Shown piece after piece: positions 24,771-33,627 of a stretch of 64,000 nucleotides of DNA (its first letter is position 1; each line of letters starts with the position of its first letter). A program made the position numbers and the translations under genes. Under the pieces are notes generated by a model. It did not search any database. It saw nothing but the letters and a program-made list of their open reading frames with translations, and had not been told where the DNA came from. Source of the stretch: Chloroflexota bacterium (GTDB lineage Bacteria; Chloroflexota; Anaerolineae; Anaerolineales; Anaerolineaceae); contig JAAYCN010000067.1 of the NCBI GenBank assembly GCA_012729755.1, positions 1 through 64,000 on the forward strand, read 5' to 3'.

Positions 24771-25197
24771 ATAATCATCACGGAGTTGCTTCGCCTTCGA
24801 AGGATACAATCATGGTTATTATCTCAACAGAGGCAGGCTTTCACATTTGTCTGCTTTACAGCCAAAATATCAGTTCTCGCATCAAGCTGTGTAAAACTTG
24901 TGGAAAATTTTAACAATTCTGTGGACGCAAGGTTGAAGCAAGGGGCTATAATTGTGGAAAATCCCTTTAAATATGTGGAAAGATAGCCTGTGATATTCTC
25001 TCCAAGCCAAAGATTTCTCTCCCCCGACATAAAGGCGATGACACCAAGAGGACAGCAATTCTGCCCTATTCGGAAAGTTGAGGCTGCATGACGCAAAACA
25101 ACCCGCTGTCAAAGTTCGCTGTATTACAGCTCCCGGGCTGTTCGGACAATTCTCTGTCTGCGCAACCTTGTAAGCAGGCACCCCAGACAAACTATTT
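24771..25197. other. Non-coding region holding a candidate replication origin
   Basis: 427 bases without a supportable gene between the HNH nuclease and the M14-like gene. Its main content is a cluster of TGTGGAAAA-type 9-mers at 24888-24995, described separately. Short open frames across it have no translation signals. Confidence 0.5.
24888..24995 (-). other. Cluster of TTTTCCACA-type DnaA-box-like sites (possible oriC)
   Basis: Plus-strand matches, all in one orientation: TGTGTAAAA (24888), TGTGGAAAA (24899), TGTGGACGC (24920), TGTGGAAAA (24953), TGTGGAAAG (24974) and a partial TGTGATA (24989). On the minus strand the best copies read TTTTCCACA, the DnaA box reported for some cyanobacteria and one base from the E. 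coli box. Starts are 11, 21, 33 and 21 bases apart, close to whole helical turns. Nearby dnaN and parS fit an origin. The box consensus of this lineage is not known to me. Confidence 0.5.
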
Positions 25198-26727
25198 ATG
25201 AGCACAAAGTTCCTGGTGAAGTGGCTGATGGCTTTGGTCGGGCTGGCCTTGTTGATTGGGGTCTGCGGTTCTGAAGCGCCATTGACGTGGGCAGCAGTGA
25301 ACAGCTTGCCGGGCAATGACATGGCTTGTTACCGGAATTTGGCCGAGATTGAATCGCGGTTGACCGAATTGGTTAACCTTTACCCGAGCCTGGCAGAGAA
25401 GATTGACATCGGGAACTCATGGGAAAAGGATCATTTGGTTGGCGGCGGAGCGGGCAGCGATATTTTGGTGTTAAAGCTGACCAACCAGTCACTCATGGGC
25501 AACAAACCGAAGCTGTTCGTGGTCAGCGGGTTAGATGCGAGGGACATCATGGGGGCGGAGATTAACCTGCGCTTCGCGGAGCGCCTGCTGTCGGGGTATG
25601 ACAGCAACGCAAACACGCGCATGACGCTCGATTTCAGCGAGGTGCACCTGCTGATTGTCGCTAATCCAGATGGACGGGCTTATCTTGAAAATCAGTTCGC
25701 TGAATCCCGGGAGAATTCACAAGATCTGCCCACTTACCAGGAAGCCTGGGGGCGCAACCGCAATACCGCTGGCTGCCCTGTCAGCGAATTAATCGGCGTT
25801 GATCTGAGTCGAAACTTCCCCGTCGGGTTCATGCCGAATAGCGACGCGTGTTGGGATGATTACCCGGGCGCCGAAGCTAAGTCGGAACCTGAAACAGAAG
25901 CGATCGCGGATTATATGCAGTCTCTTTATGGTATGGAGAGAACTGATTTAAACTCGCTTATTCCTGAAACAACCCCTGGGATGGTCATTAATCTTACGGA
26001 GTGGGCGAAAACTAACAAAATTTATCACGCTTATCACCACACGGTGGATGATCATGAGAACAATCAAGCTTTGGCGAGCCGATTAGCCTTCAAATTAGCT
26101 CACTCTCAAGACGCGGTCGAAACAATTGAAATCAAGCAGCCAGCTGACGCTCCTGACTCGCGTTACGGCAATCTTATTGATACATCCTATGGGCTTTCGG
26201 GTGTGTCTTCTTTCGAATTTCAATTAAAGGGGTTCCTCTTTCCATCTCAATTTACCCCATGTACTTATTTTGAAGGCTCATTCGCTGACAGCTGGTCTGA
26301 AGTTTTAGTGTTAGCAGCCCGTGCGGCGGCGAGGCCTTATGAGTTTGGGCAGGGGCCCGAAATTATGTCGATCGAATCAAACCTTATCGGCACTCTCGGT
26401 CAGCTGTGGAGCGCTTCGGGCGCTGTCGACAGCCAGTTTGGAGTCCAATCTGTTCCCTCAGTCCCTCCTGACCCGACCGGCGTGGTTTACTCACTTCGGA
26501 CGCCCGCATGGTGGTCAGGTGGAACCGCTGTTGAAGCAACCTACATCCCAAATTCTCAAAACCCCCGTTTTGGCACATTTAACGCGAGCTTTAACTTCCC
26601 TGAACTCGGACCAGACCAATCTTTGGTGTTTTTTCAATCTGTCAATCAGGATGGGAAAAGGGGCATTCCCTGCGCGGTGAGCATCTACCGCAGATACTAT
26701 CTCCTGCTGCCGGTCGTTCAAAGATAG
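25198..26727 (+). CDS. Secreted M14 carboxypeptidase-like protein with lost active-site residues
   Basis: A 509-residue secreted protein: signal peptide (hydrophobic core LMALVGLALLIGVCG), then an M14 fold. Landmarks of the family remain: NPDGRAYLE, WGRNRN, GVDLSRNF, SEPETEAI. The zinc motif HxxE is replaced by DARD (about residues 113-116), the Asn of NRNF is Ser, no His is found where the third zinc ligand is expected (VINLTEWAKTN), and the catalytic FxxEL region reads FEFQLKG. It therefore probably does not cleave peptides by the M14 mechanism and may bind them. The C-terminus ends YYLLLPVVQR, like the tail of the M23 protein at 58.3 kb. Confidence 0.72.
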   Translation: MSTKFLVKWLMALVGLALLIGVCGSEAPLTWAAVNSLPGNDMACYRNLAEIESRLTELVNLYPSLAEKIDIGNSWEKDHLVGGGAGSDILVLKLTNQSLMGNKPKLFVVSGLDARDIMGAEINLRFAERLLSGYDSNANTRMTLDFSEVHLLIVANPDGRAYLENQFAESRENSQDLPTYQEAWGRNRNTAGCPVSELIGVDLSRNFPVGFMPNSDACWDDYPGAEAKSEPETEAIADYMQSLYGMERTDLNSLIPETTPGMVINLTEWAKTNKIYHAYHHTVDDHENNQALASRLAFKLAHSQDAVETIEIKQPADAPDSRYGNLIDTSYGLSGVSSFEFQLKGFLFPSQFTPCTYFEGSFADSWSEVLVLAARAAARPYEFGQGPEIMSIESNLIGTLGQLWSASGAVDSQFGVQSVPSVPPDPTGVVYSLRTPAWWSGGTAVEATYIPNSQNPRFGTFNASFNFPELGPDQSLVFFQSVNQDGKRGIPCAVSIYRRYYLLLPVVQR

Positions 26728-26794
26728 TATTGGAAAAAATCAACGATGATAAAGGGGGAATCTAGAAAATTGAAGCGGTTTGATATGCGCAATG

Positions 26795-26836
26795 TTGCTG
26801 ATTAGACTTCCATCTAATATAATAGATATATATCTA
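26795..26836 (+). promoter_or_regulatory. Promoter and operator of the ArsR-MFS operon
   Basis: TTGCTG (-35, 26795-26800), 17-base spacer, TATAAT (-10, 26818-26823). The spacer holds the inverted repeat TTAGA-CTTCCA-TCTAA (26802-26817), and a perfect 14-base palindrome TAGATATATATCTA (26823-26836) overlaps the -10 and start point. A dimeric repressor at these sites would block transcription, fitting autoregulation by the downstream ArsR-type protein. Confidence 0.75.
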
Positions 26837-26853
26837 ACATAAGGTCTATCATC

Positions 26854-27915
26854 ATGGCAACGGCACCACTGCGCACAAAACTTTATTGGGATTTTGGCAC
26901 GGCATATGACCTGTTTCTATCCCTGCATGTCTTGCATGAGCCGGACATCTTCGGGTTGAAGGCATCCTGGGCTGCGGGAGTACGGTCGAGGATCCCGAGT
27001 GAACATCGACAGACGCTTGAACTGATGCGAAATATCATGTCGATGCCGCATTATTTTGTTCACAACCTGCCACAGCCTAAATCCGCTGAAACGCTGTTGG
27101 ATGCCCTGATGAAAATGCCGACGGGGATGCGACTTCCGGCGCTGTATTTCAGAGGGAACAGCCCCAAGGAGCTGCGTGAGATTTTGCACAACTGCTCGGC
27201 TCGCGCCAAATGGACGAGGGCGGAGAAAAATGTGATCGTTGAGTCGTTCCGGATGAACAATCACGAGGCGCACCAGACAGTTTTAGAGCAGCTGCACTAT
27301 GCCTGGTCTCATCGGGAAGAGTATGGCGAGGCGCTGCTGGCGGCGCTGAAGTCATACTTTGACAATTTCTTCGCCGAGGAGGAACAGCGCATCCTGCCGG
27401 TATTGAAGCAGGGATTGTCGCACGCGCAGATGCGTTCGGGCTCGCTGCCGTTGGCGGCGATGCTCGAGGAGTTGAGCAGCGGTGTGCGCTACCGCGACTT
27501 GGAGCAAATCAATGGCATTCACCTGGCGCCGAGCTTTTGGGGCGCGCCGCTGTTGTTTTATGACGAGCTGGATAACGACGAGATGCTGATGTTGTTCCCA
27601 GCCCGACCGGAGACAATGGCAATTATCCCCGGGGAAATCGTGCCGGATGCTCTGTTGAATGGGTTGAAAGCGCTATCTGACTCGACCCGCCTGCGCATTT
27701 TGAGGTATCTGACCCATTGCCCTCAGACTGCCGCGCAGCTGTCGCGCGCTTTGCGGTTGAGGCCGCCGACAGTGGCGCACCATTTGATGGGACTGCGCAT
27801 GGCTGGCGTGGTGCAGGTGATTATCAGCCACGAAGGCGACCGGCAGTACGCGACCCGCTTTGAGGGGTTTGATACCATCCAGGATCTGCTGTACCACTTT
27901 GTGCACGGAGATTAG
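26854..27915 (+). CDS. ArsR-family winged-helix regulator with N-terminal sensor region
   Basis: A 353-residue protein. The last 90 residues form an ArsR-type winged helix (ALSDSTRLRILRYLTHCPQTAAQLSRALRL-type, recognition helix around RPPTVAHHLMGLR, wing near HEGDRQYATR). The first 250 residues are an unnamed helical domain that presumably binds ligand. An AAGG lies before the ATG. The stop is one base before the MFS start, so regulator and transporter are one operon, typically an autoregulated efflux system. The inducer is unknown. Confidence 0.85.
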   Translation: MATAPLRTKLYWDFGTAYDLFLSLHVLHEPDIFGLKASWAAGVRSRIPSEHRQTLELMRNIMSMPHYFVHNLPQPKSAETLLDALMKMPTGMRLPALYFRGNSPKELREILHNCSARAKWTRAEKNVIVESFRMNNHEAHQTVLEQLHYAWSHREEYGEALLAALKSYFDNFFAEEEQRILPVLKQGLSHAQMRSGSLPLAAMLEELSSGVRYRDLEQINGIHLAPSFWGAPLLFYDELDNDEMLMLFPARPETMAIIPGEIVPDALLNGLKALSDSTRLRILRYLTHCPQTAAQLSRALRLRPPTVAHHLMGLRMAGVVQVIISHEGDRQYATRFEGFDTIQDLLYHFVHGD

Positions 27916-27916
27916 A

Positions 27917-29245
27917 TTGAGAACGCAAAGCGCAGTTGGCGACGGGAAAGACTCGTTCATTAGTACCTACATCGACCGGGTGAGGTCGTTCAGCCCTAAT
28001 GCGCGCCTTTATTTAACCGGCGCGGTGATCTACGGCACCGTGATGGGGGTATTTCAGCTGCTGTTTAACTTTTATATGCTCAGTCTGGGATACGACGAGG
28101 TGGTAATCGGAAATTTGGTAACCATACGCAGCGCGACTTCACTGGTGGCGGCGCTGCCGATGGGATACCTGACCGACCGTATCGGCCGCAAAAACGCTTT
28201 TTTCTTTGGGTATATCACAGTGGGATTTTCGGTGGCAATGATGTTGGTAGCGCCGAAGATTCTTGTGCTGAACGTAATGAATGTTCTGATGGGCTTCGGC
28301 CAATCGCTTTCGATGGTAGCGATGGGGCCTTTTTTGATGGAAAACAGCACCGAGAAAGAACGCACGTATCTGTTTAGTTTTTCGAGCGGGATCGGCATGG
28401 TGGCGGCTTCTATCGGGCAATGGCTGGGCGGATACCTGCCGACGTGGATGGGGAGTTTGTTTAAGGTGCCGGCTTCAAGCTCGACGGCGTATGCCTGGTC
28501 TTTGAGCATTATTATCGTTGGGACGCTGTTGGCGCTGGTGCCGAACCTGATGATGACACGCAACAGGTTGTTGACCAGTGAGCGATCGGTTTTCGCGCCA
28601 TTGGAATATATGAAGGTTAATCCGGGCGGCCTGACACGGCTGATCACGCCGATGCTGATCACTTCAATTGGCGCGGGCATGATCATGCCGTTTATGAATC
28701 TGTTTTTCAGGAATGTGCATCTTCAAAGCGACGCGGTAATCGGCACAATGTTCGCCTGGGGGTCGCTGGCGATGGCGATCGGCCTGCTAATCGCGCCGGC
28801 ACTGGCGGAAAAATATGGAAAGATCGAAATTGTGGTGCTAACCCAGGCGCTGTCGGTTCCTTTCCTGGCGCTGTTGGGTTTTTCGCCGATCTTCACTTTG
28901 AGCCTGGTTGCGTATTATGTGAGAATCATGCTGATGAACATGAGCAGCCCAGTGTATTCAACGTTCGTCATGGAGCAGGTGGACGGCAAGTATCGGGCGA
29001 TGGTGGCTTCGCTGTCGAGCATGGCGAACCAGTTTGGCTGGGCTTTCAGCCCGACAATCAGCGGGTTTATCCAAGTCAGGTATGGGTTTAAACCGGCGTT
29101 TATGCTGACCATTGTGTTTTATGTCATTGCGATCAGCATGTATTATGTGTGGTTCTGGAAGAATCGGAAACCTGTGATGACAGCCGAACCAACCGCGCAG
29201 CAGAATGAGACTGAGGGGGATGGGGTTAAAAAAGCCGAGGTTTAG
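27917..29245 (+). CDS. MFS efflux transporter
   Basis: About 442 residues with 12 hydrophobic segments and the MFS signature MGYLTDRIGRKNAFF between helices 2 and 3. The frame can be extended upstream into the regulator gene, but a GGAG at 27907-27910 lies 6 bases before TTG at 27917, one base after the regulator stop, so a TTG start is preferred. Coupled to the ArsR-type gene. The C-terminal tail (about 30 residues) is charged and Glu-rich. Substrate unknown. Confidence 0.87.
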   Translation: MRTQSAVGDGKDSFISTYIDRVRSFSPNARLYLTGAVIYGTVMGVFQLLFNFYMLSLGYDEVVIGNLVTIRSATSLVAALPMGYLTDRIGRKNAFFFGYITVGFSVAMMLVAPKILVLNVMNVLMGFGQSLSMVAMGPFLMENSTEKERTYLFSFSSGIGMVAASIGQWLGGYLPTWMGSLFKVPASSSTAYAWSLSIIIVGTLLALVPNLMMTRNRLLTSERSVFAPLEYMKVNPGGLTRLITPMLITSIGAGMIMPFMNLFFRNVHLQSDAVIGTMFAWGSLAMAIGLLIAPALAEKYGKIEIVVLTQALSVPFLALLGFSPIFTLSLVAYYVRIMLMNMSSPVYSTFVMEQVDGKYRAMVASLSSMANQFGWAFSPTISGFIQVRYGFKPAFMLTIVFYVIAISMYYVWFWKNRKPVMTAEPTAQQNETEGDGVKKAEV

Positions 29246-29256
29246 TTTTGGAAAAC

Positions 29257-30174
29257 TCAGTCTGATTCGGGATTGGTGTTGTCTCTGAAATCGTAGATGC
29301 CGTCGGCGAAAGTCCATTCATGCCCACAGCCCGGGCAGGTCTGCGATTGGTCAGTTTCGGGCAGGGGGGCGGCGCAAAGCGGGCATTGGAAAAACATACC
29401 TGCCGGAATGGCAGGGGATAAACCTGTGGCGCTGGAGCGGGTGAAGAGGCTGGGGGAATACTGCCAGAAAGCTCCGGTTGGCTGGAGGAGCTTATCAAGG
29501 TTGACAAGAAGTTGATGGGGGAGATGGCGTTTGAGCCATGCCGAACGAAAGTGAGAGACGGCGAGCTGCTTTTCAAGTTTGAAACCAGCCTGCCGCAATT
29601 GAAGACGGATAGTTTGGGGATGAAAGTTGAAATTGAGTTTAACAAACTCAACCGGGTCAGGCTGGAATGGATTCCAGGTCTGGCGGCCGACGAGATAACG
29701 CAGGACTGATTTAAAGTTGCGTTTGTTGGCGTACTCGAGGATGAAAATGCCGCTTTGGGCCATGACCCGGCGGACGTTAGCCAGCGCGAGGTCTGGACGC
29801 CGCATGTGATGAAGGGTGCGGATCATCGTGGCACCGTCAAAGAGGCCATCCATGAAGGGCAATTTGTAGATATCGGCAGCAACGTAGAGATGACGCGGTG
29901 AATCGCCAAGCCGTTGGCGTGCTTGAAGAAGCTGGGTGCGGGAATAGTCGAGAAGGACAACGCGCTGGTAGCCCTGATAGCGTGGAGTGTTGCGGCCCGC
30001 TCCGGCACCGAGCTCAAGCAAGAGGCTGCCTGAAGCGGGCAGGAGTCGTTTGAGGGCGATTTCTTCGGCGGCGTCTTCGTAGCGGCGTTCGCCGGTGTCC
30101 CAAAAAGTGGCCTGATAGTCGGAATCAGTGTAATCGCAGACGGGCGGGGTTTCGGCAGGTTGAGAGTTGTTCAT
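29257..30174 (-). CDS. SAM-dependent methyltransferase with C-terminal zinc ribbon
   Basis: About 305 residues. Class I methyltransferase motifs: LLLELGAGAGRNTPRY (motif I), VVLLDYS, ADIYKLPFMDGLFDG and the post-motif IFILEYANKR. The C-terminus carries a zinc ribbon CPLCAAPLP ... CPGCGHEW, similar to Trm112-type modules fused to UbiE/Ubie-like enzymes. The frame runs upstream to 30246, but that part overlaps the SRP RNA gene, so the ATG at 30174 (MNNSQPAE) is chosen. Substrate unknown. The stop is 11 bases from the convergent MFS gene. Confidence 0.85.
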   Translation of the reverse strand: MNNSQPAETPPVCDYTDSDYQATFWDTGERRYEDAAEEIALKRLLPASGSLLLELGAGAGRNTPRYQGYQRVVLLDYSRTQLLQARQRLGDSPRHLYVAADIYKLPFMDGLFDGATMIRTLHHMRRPDLALANVRRVMAQSGIFILEYANKRNFKSVLRYLVGRQTWNPFQPDPVEFVKLNFNFHPQTIRLQLRQAGFKLEKQLAVSHFRSAWLKRHLPHQLLVNLDKLLQPTGAFWQYSPSLFTRSSATGLSPAIPAGMFFQCPLCAAPLPETDQSQTCPGCGHEWTFADGIYDFRDNTNPESD

Positions 30175-30221
30175 AGCAAGATAACTGTTCGCGCATGGAT
30201 AATTGTAAATCAGTTTAACGC

Positions 30222-30326
30222 GTTCGGGCAGGTTTGCCGGCAACACCCGAAGTTACCTCCTTACCGCTGCTTCCTCTCGGACCTGACGGGGTTCGCAGGG
30301 TTTCGCCGTGCCGGTCCCGCCCGAAC
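30222..30326 (-). ncRNA. ffs: Signal recognition particle RNA (4.5S, small bacterial type)
   Basis: On the minus strand the core reads GTCAGGTCCGAGAGGAAGCA followed by GCGGTAA, the universally conserved SRP domain IV hairpin that binds Ffh, here with a GAGA tetraloop. The ends GTTCGGGC (5', 30319-30326) and GCCCGAAC (3', 30222-30229) pair perfectly, closing a hairpin of about 105 bases. No Alu-type extension is present. Confidence 0.93.
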
Positions 30327-30434
30327 GTGATAAAGGATAATCGAGAGGGCGTGGGATGTCAATCAGATGGGATCGGCACAGGACAGATCTGCGCGAGCAA
30401 TACAGCGTGATAAGAAATGGCGCCGGTCGGCGGG

Positions 30435-31115
30435 TCAGACGCGTTTGGATCCCATTTCGAAACCGGGGATGCGGGTTTTGCGTTCAGCCCATTTGAGGAG
30501 GGCGGAGACGGCGAACACCATGACGAGATAGATTACCGCGGCAGCGAGATAGCTGCCTACCGGATTGTAGGTAACGGTAGCAGCGCGTTTGGCGCGCGCC
30601 ATGAGGTCCTGAACGGCAATCAGAAAAACAACTGCGGTGGTTTTGAGCAGTGAGATGGGTTCATTAGACCAGGAAGGCAAGGCGAGGCGCAGGGCTTGCG
30701 GGAGAATCACAAAACGGATGGTTTGCCAGGTGGTGAGCCCGATGGAGCGGCCAGCCATCATCTGCGACTGGCCGATGGCTTGAATAGCGCCGCGCAGGTA
30801 TTCAGCCTGATAGGCAGCGCTGTTGAAGCCGAGGGCGATATAGGCAGAGAGAGATTGAGAAAGGGTTAGGCCGAGCGACGGCAAGCCATAATAGATTAGA
30901 AAGAGCTGAACGAGCAGGGGCGTGCCGCGAAAGATCTCTATATAGCCGGTCGCGAAAGCTCTTAACCATTTTGGGCCATAAACCCTGGCCAGGGCAAGAG
31001 CGAGGCCAAAAATAAAACCGAGACCCAAGCCGATAAAAGTCAGCTCGAGGGTGACCCCAGCCCCGGCAATGAAGCTGGACAGGTAACGCTTGAAAAGAGC
31101 GAGCCAACCGGACAT
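30435..31115 (-). CDS. Polar amino acid ABC transporter permease
   Basis: A 226-residue HisM/GlnP-type permease with about five membrane segments. The start of the family is plain (ITLELTFIGLGLGFIFG-like), with YIEIFRGTPLLVQLFLIYYGLP, and the cytoplasmic EAA loop EYLRGAIQAIGQSQMMAGRSIG. Last gene of the substrate-binding protein-permease-ATPase-permease operon. Its start overlaps the ATPase stop by one base. It pairs with the second permease to form the channel. Confidence 0.92.
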   Translation of the reverse strand: MSGWLALFKRYLSSFIAGAGVTLELTFIGLGLGFIFGLALALARVYGPKWLRAFATGYIEIFRGTPLLVQLFLIYYGLPSLGLTLSQSLSAYIALGFNSAAYQAEYLRGAIQAIGQSQMMAGRSIGLTTWQTIRFVILPQALRLALPSWSNEPISLLKTTAVVFLIAVQDLMARAKRAATVTYNPVGSYLAAAVIYLVMVFAVSALLKWAERKTRIPGFEMGSKRV

Positions 31116-31936
31116 CAGGCGTTTTCCTCCGCGGCTGGTTGATTTGATTCGGTATCTTCGGCTGCTGACGGACCATCAGCGTTTTCTTTCTTGCCGTAAA
31201 GTTCGGTGATTTTCCAGAGGAATTCGCGCGTACGCTCGAATTTGGGGCGATAGAAAAGATCATCAGGGGAACCTTCTTCAACGATGTTGCCTTTTTCCAT
31301 GAAGACAATGCGGTCGGCCACTTCACGGGCGAACCCCATCTCGTGGGTGACAACGAGCATGGTCATGCCGGATTTGGACAGGTCGCGCATGACTTCGAGG
31401 ACTTCGCCAATCAACTCAGGATCCAGGGCTGAGGTGGGCTCATCGAAGAGCATGATGCGGGGATCCATGGCAAGGGCGCGGGCGATGGCGACACGCTGCT
31501 GCTGGCCGCCGGAGAGTTGGCCAGGGTAGTGGTGAGCCCGATCGGAGAGACCAACCCGCTTGAGTTCTTCAAAAGCTTTCGCCTCGGCGGCTTTGTCGTT
31601 CATGTGCTTGACTTTGGTGAGTCCGAGTTTGACGTTATCAAGCGCGGTCAGGTGGTTGAAGAGCAGGAAATTCTGAAAAACCATGCCAATATGCTGTCTC
31701 ACCAGGTCTTCATTGGCGCCTTTGGCGGTAATTTCATCAGCATCAAGCCAAATCTCGCCACCGTCAGGATGGGTGAGCAGGTTGATGCAGCGCAGCAGGG
31801 TGCTCTTGCCGGTGCCGCTGGGGCCGATGATGACAATGGTATCGCCTTCCGCAACCGTAAGGTCGATGTCACGGAAGATGACATTATTGCCATAGATCTT
31901 GGTGAGTTTTTTGATAGTAAGAATGGGTTGTGGCAT
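31115..31936 (-). CDS. Polar amino acid ABC transporter ATP-binding protein
   Basis: A 273-residue GlnQ-type ATPase: Walker [11 protein letters not shown]-loop, signature [15 protein letters not shown], Walker [16 protein letters not shown] and H-loop VTHEMGFA. The C-terminal 35 residues are an acidic, Ala/Glu-rich tail not typical of GlnQ. It energises uptake through the two permeases on either side. Confidence 0.95.
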   Translation of the reverse strand: MPQPILTIKKLTKIYGNNVIFRDIDLTVAEGDTIVIIGPSGTGKSTLLRCINLLTHPDGGEIWLDADEITAKGANEDLVRQHIGMVFQNFLLFNHLTALDNVKLGLTKVKHMNDKAAEAKAFEELKRVGLSDRAHHYPGQLSGGQQQRVAIARALAMDPRIMLFDEPTSALDPELIGEVLEVMRDLSKSGMTMLVVTHEMGFAREVADRIVFMEKGNIVEEGSPDDLFYRPKFERTREFLWKITELYGKKENADGPSAAEDTESNQPAAEENA

Positions 31937-31950
31937 AGAGGCTCCGGGCG

Positions 31951-32595
31951 TTATGGGTTAGCGGGAATCTCAAGCTTCTTCTCAAGCAAACCGAGCAGAC
32001 GGCCGGAGGCGAAAACGAGAGCGAAGTAAATGAGAGCAGCGGTGAGGTAAGCAGGGAGGTAGGAACCCGAACTAGCGCCAATCAGCTGAGCGCGGCGCAG
32101 GATTTCGGGCACTCCCAAAGCGTAAACGAGAGATGAGTCTTTGATGATGATGGCTGCTTCATTGGACCAGGGCGCGATGGCGTTACGCAGGGTCTGAGGC
32201 AGGATGATATTGATAATCGCCTGCATGCGGGTGAGACCTATAGCGCGGGCGGCCATCATCTGGCCAGCTGACACCGAGAGGATGGCGCCACGCACAATTT
32301 CCATCTGATACGCGCTGCTGATGATGCCGAGGGAAATTGAGCCCGCCCAGAATGGGGAGAGGTTGATCTCGCCGGACATGACAAAATATAGAATCAGCAA
32401 GAGCACAATGGGCGGAATACCGCGCATGACAGTGCTGTAGAGACTCATAACCTGCTTGAGGGTTTTGCCGCCATAAACGGCGAGCAGGGCAAAGAGGGTG
32501 CCCAAAATTAACCCTGAAGGTAAAGCAACCGCGGTCACCCCAAGGGTATAAACTGTGCCTTGGAGAATGTATTTTATGAAGTTTGCAACATCCAA
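31951..32595 (-). CDS. Polar amino acid ABC transporter permease (second subunit)
   Basis: A 214-residue permease of the same family as the gene at 30435: [16 protein letters not shown] and the EAA loop [22 protein letters not shown] are visible, with about five membrane segments. It lies 14 bases before the ATPase gene and after a stable hairpin that separates it from the binding-protein gene, so its level is probably lower than that of the binding protein. Confidence 0.92.
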   Translation of the reverse strand: MDVANFIKYILQGTVYTLGVTAVALPSGLILGTLFALLAVYGGKTLKQVMSLYSTVMRGIPPIVLLLILYFVMSGEINLSPFWAGSISLGIISSAYQMEIVRGAILSVSAGQMMAARAIGLTRMQAIINIILPQTLRNAIAPWSNEAAIIIKDSSLVYALGVPEILRRAQLIGASSGSYLPAYLTAALIYFALVFASGRLLGLLEKKLEIPANP

Positions 32596-32633
32596 ATTAA
32601 TCTCTCCAGAGGATTAATCACTGAATGAGATGA

Positions 32634-32663
32634 AACTGACCCCGGTTTTTGCCGGGGTCAGTT
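32634..32663 (-). promoter_or_regulatory. Intercistronic hairpin between binding-protein and permease genes
   Basis: Perfect 12-base stem AACTGACCCCGG/CCGGGGTCAGTT with a 6-base loop, 8 bases after the binding-protein stop. There is no T-run after it on the minus strand, so it is not a standard terminator. As in other importer operons, it probably protects the upstream mRNA from 3' decay or partially attenuates, giving excess binding protein. Confidence 0.75.
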
Positions 32664-32671
32664 TTGAATGA

Positions 32672-33496
32672 TTATTCTGAGAAGTATTTCTGGGCTAATT
32701 CTTCAATTTTGCCAGAGTCTTGAAGAGCCTTAATCTGTTTGTCAATCTCGGCCTTCAGAGCGACATCGCCGTCGGGAAGGACAATGTTGAGTGGGCCGGT
32801 GGAGAGCTCTGCACTGAGGACGATATTGAAGCCTTCATATTGACTGACCAGGTTCTTGGCAGGGACTTCATCAAGCATGAGTACGTCAACGCGCCCTGCT
32901 TGCAAGTCGAGAGCAGCCTGGTCAACACGTTCGTAGCGGGAGAGGTTCTCTTCTTTGAGCAAGCCCGTGTCGATCAGATTAGAAGTCAGCCAATCATCCT
33001 GAACTGTTCCAGATTGAACGCCGACTTTAAGGGTGACAACATCTTCTGGTTTGGCGATGGTGCCTGAGAAGCCTTTGGCGACAAGGAATGCGTCTTTGGA
33101 AGTGTAGTAGGCTTCTGAGAAGTCAACCTGTTGATCGCGTTCTTCACTGTAGTTGAAGCAGGATATAGAGAGGTCGATTTTATTTTCCTGCACGGCGGCG
33201 ATGAGGCTATCGAAGGGCATATCGACCCATTCGAGTTTCACGCCCATGCCTTCAGCAATGGCGGCCATCAGTTCGATATCGAAGCCAATATATTTGCCTG
33301 ACTCATCCACCGACTCATAGGGCGGATAATCAGCCGAAGTGCCGACCATGATTTTGCCCGCTGTGTTGATGGAATCCAATTTTGAAGGGGAGCTGGGGGG
33401 ATTTGAGGTCTGTTCTAATGGGGCCTCAGGTTGACAGCCTAGTAAGCTGCCAGTAATCAGGATTACAAGAACAAGCAGGATCAAACCTTTTTTCAT
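32672..33496 (-). CDS. Amino acid ABC transporter substrate-binding lipoprotein
   Basis: A 274-residue family 3 binding protein with a lipoprotein signal (GSLLGC, Cys near residue 21). Motifs: IMVGTSADYPPYESVDESGKYIGFDIEL at the start of lobe 1, VDMPFDSLIAAVQ, SYSEERDQQVDFSEAYY-type sequence, and VGVQSGTVQDDWL. Family 3 proteins bind glutamine, histidine, cystine or similar amino acids. The specific ligand is not evident. First gene of the importer operon, with its own promoter and GGAGG ribosome site. Confidence 0.93.
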   Translation of the reverse strand: MKKGLILLVLVILITGSLLGCQPEAPLEQTSNPPSSPSKLDSINTAGKIMVGTSADYPPYESVDESGKYIGFDIELMAAIAEGMGVKLEWVDMPFDSLIAAVQENKIDLSISCFNYSEERDQQVDFSEAYYTSKDAFLVAKGFSGTIAKPEDVVTLKVGVQSGTVQDDWLTSNLIDTGLLKEENLSRYERVDQAALDLQAGRVDVLMLDEVPAKNLVSQYEGFNIVLSAELSTGPLNIVLPDGDVALKAEIDKQIKALQDSGKIEELAQKYFSE

Positions 33497-33541
33497 CAGT
33501 AACCTCCAATATTAATTAAACTGTTAAGTGCCTGCTCTTAT

Positions 33542-33570
33542 ATTATAAGGGAAAATCAAAAGGTTGTTAA
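33542..33570 (-). promoter_or_regulatory. Promoter of the amino acid importer operon
   Basis: Minus strand: TTAACA (-35, 33565-33570), 17-base spacer, TATAAT (-10, 33542-33547), leader of about 40 bases, GGAGG at 33503-33507. Confidence 0.75.
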
Positions 33571-33627
33571 TGATTTGCGGAGTCACAAAAAGAACTTTTT
33601 CAAATTATTATGCGGGTCTTTCTTAAA

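Noticed and set aside
30175-30246. Longer start of the methyltransferase at 30246
   Set aside because: It overlaps the SRP RNA; the ATG at 30174 gives a normal N-terminus.
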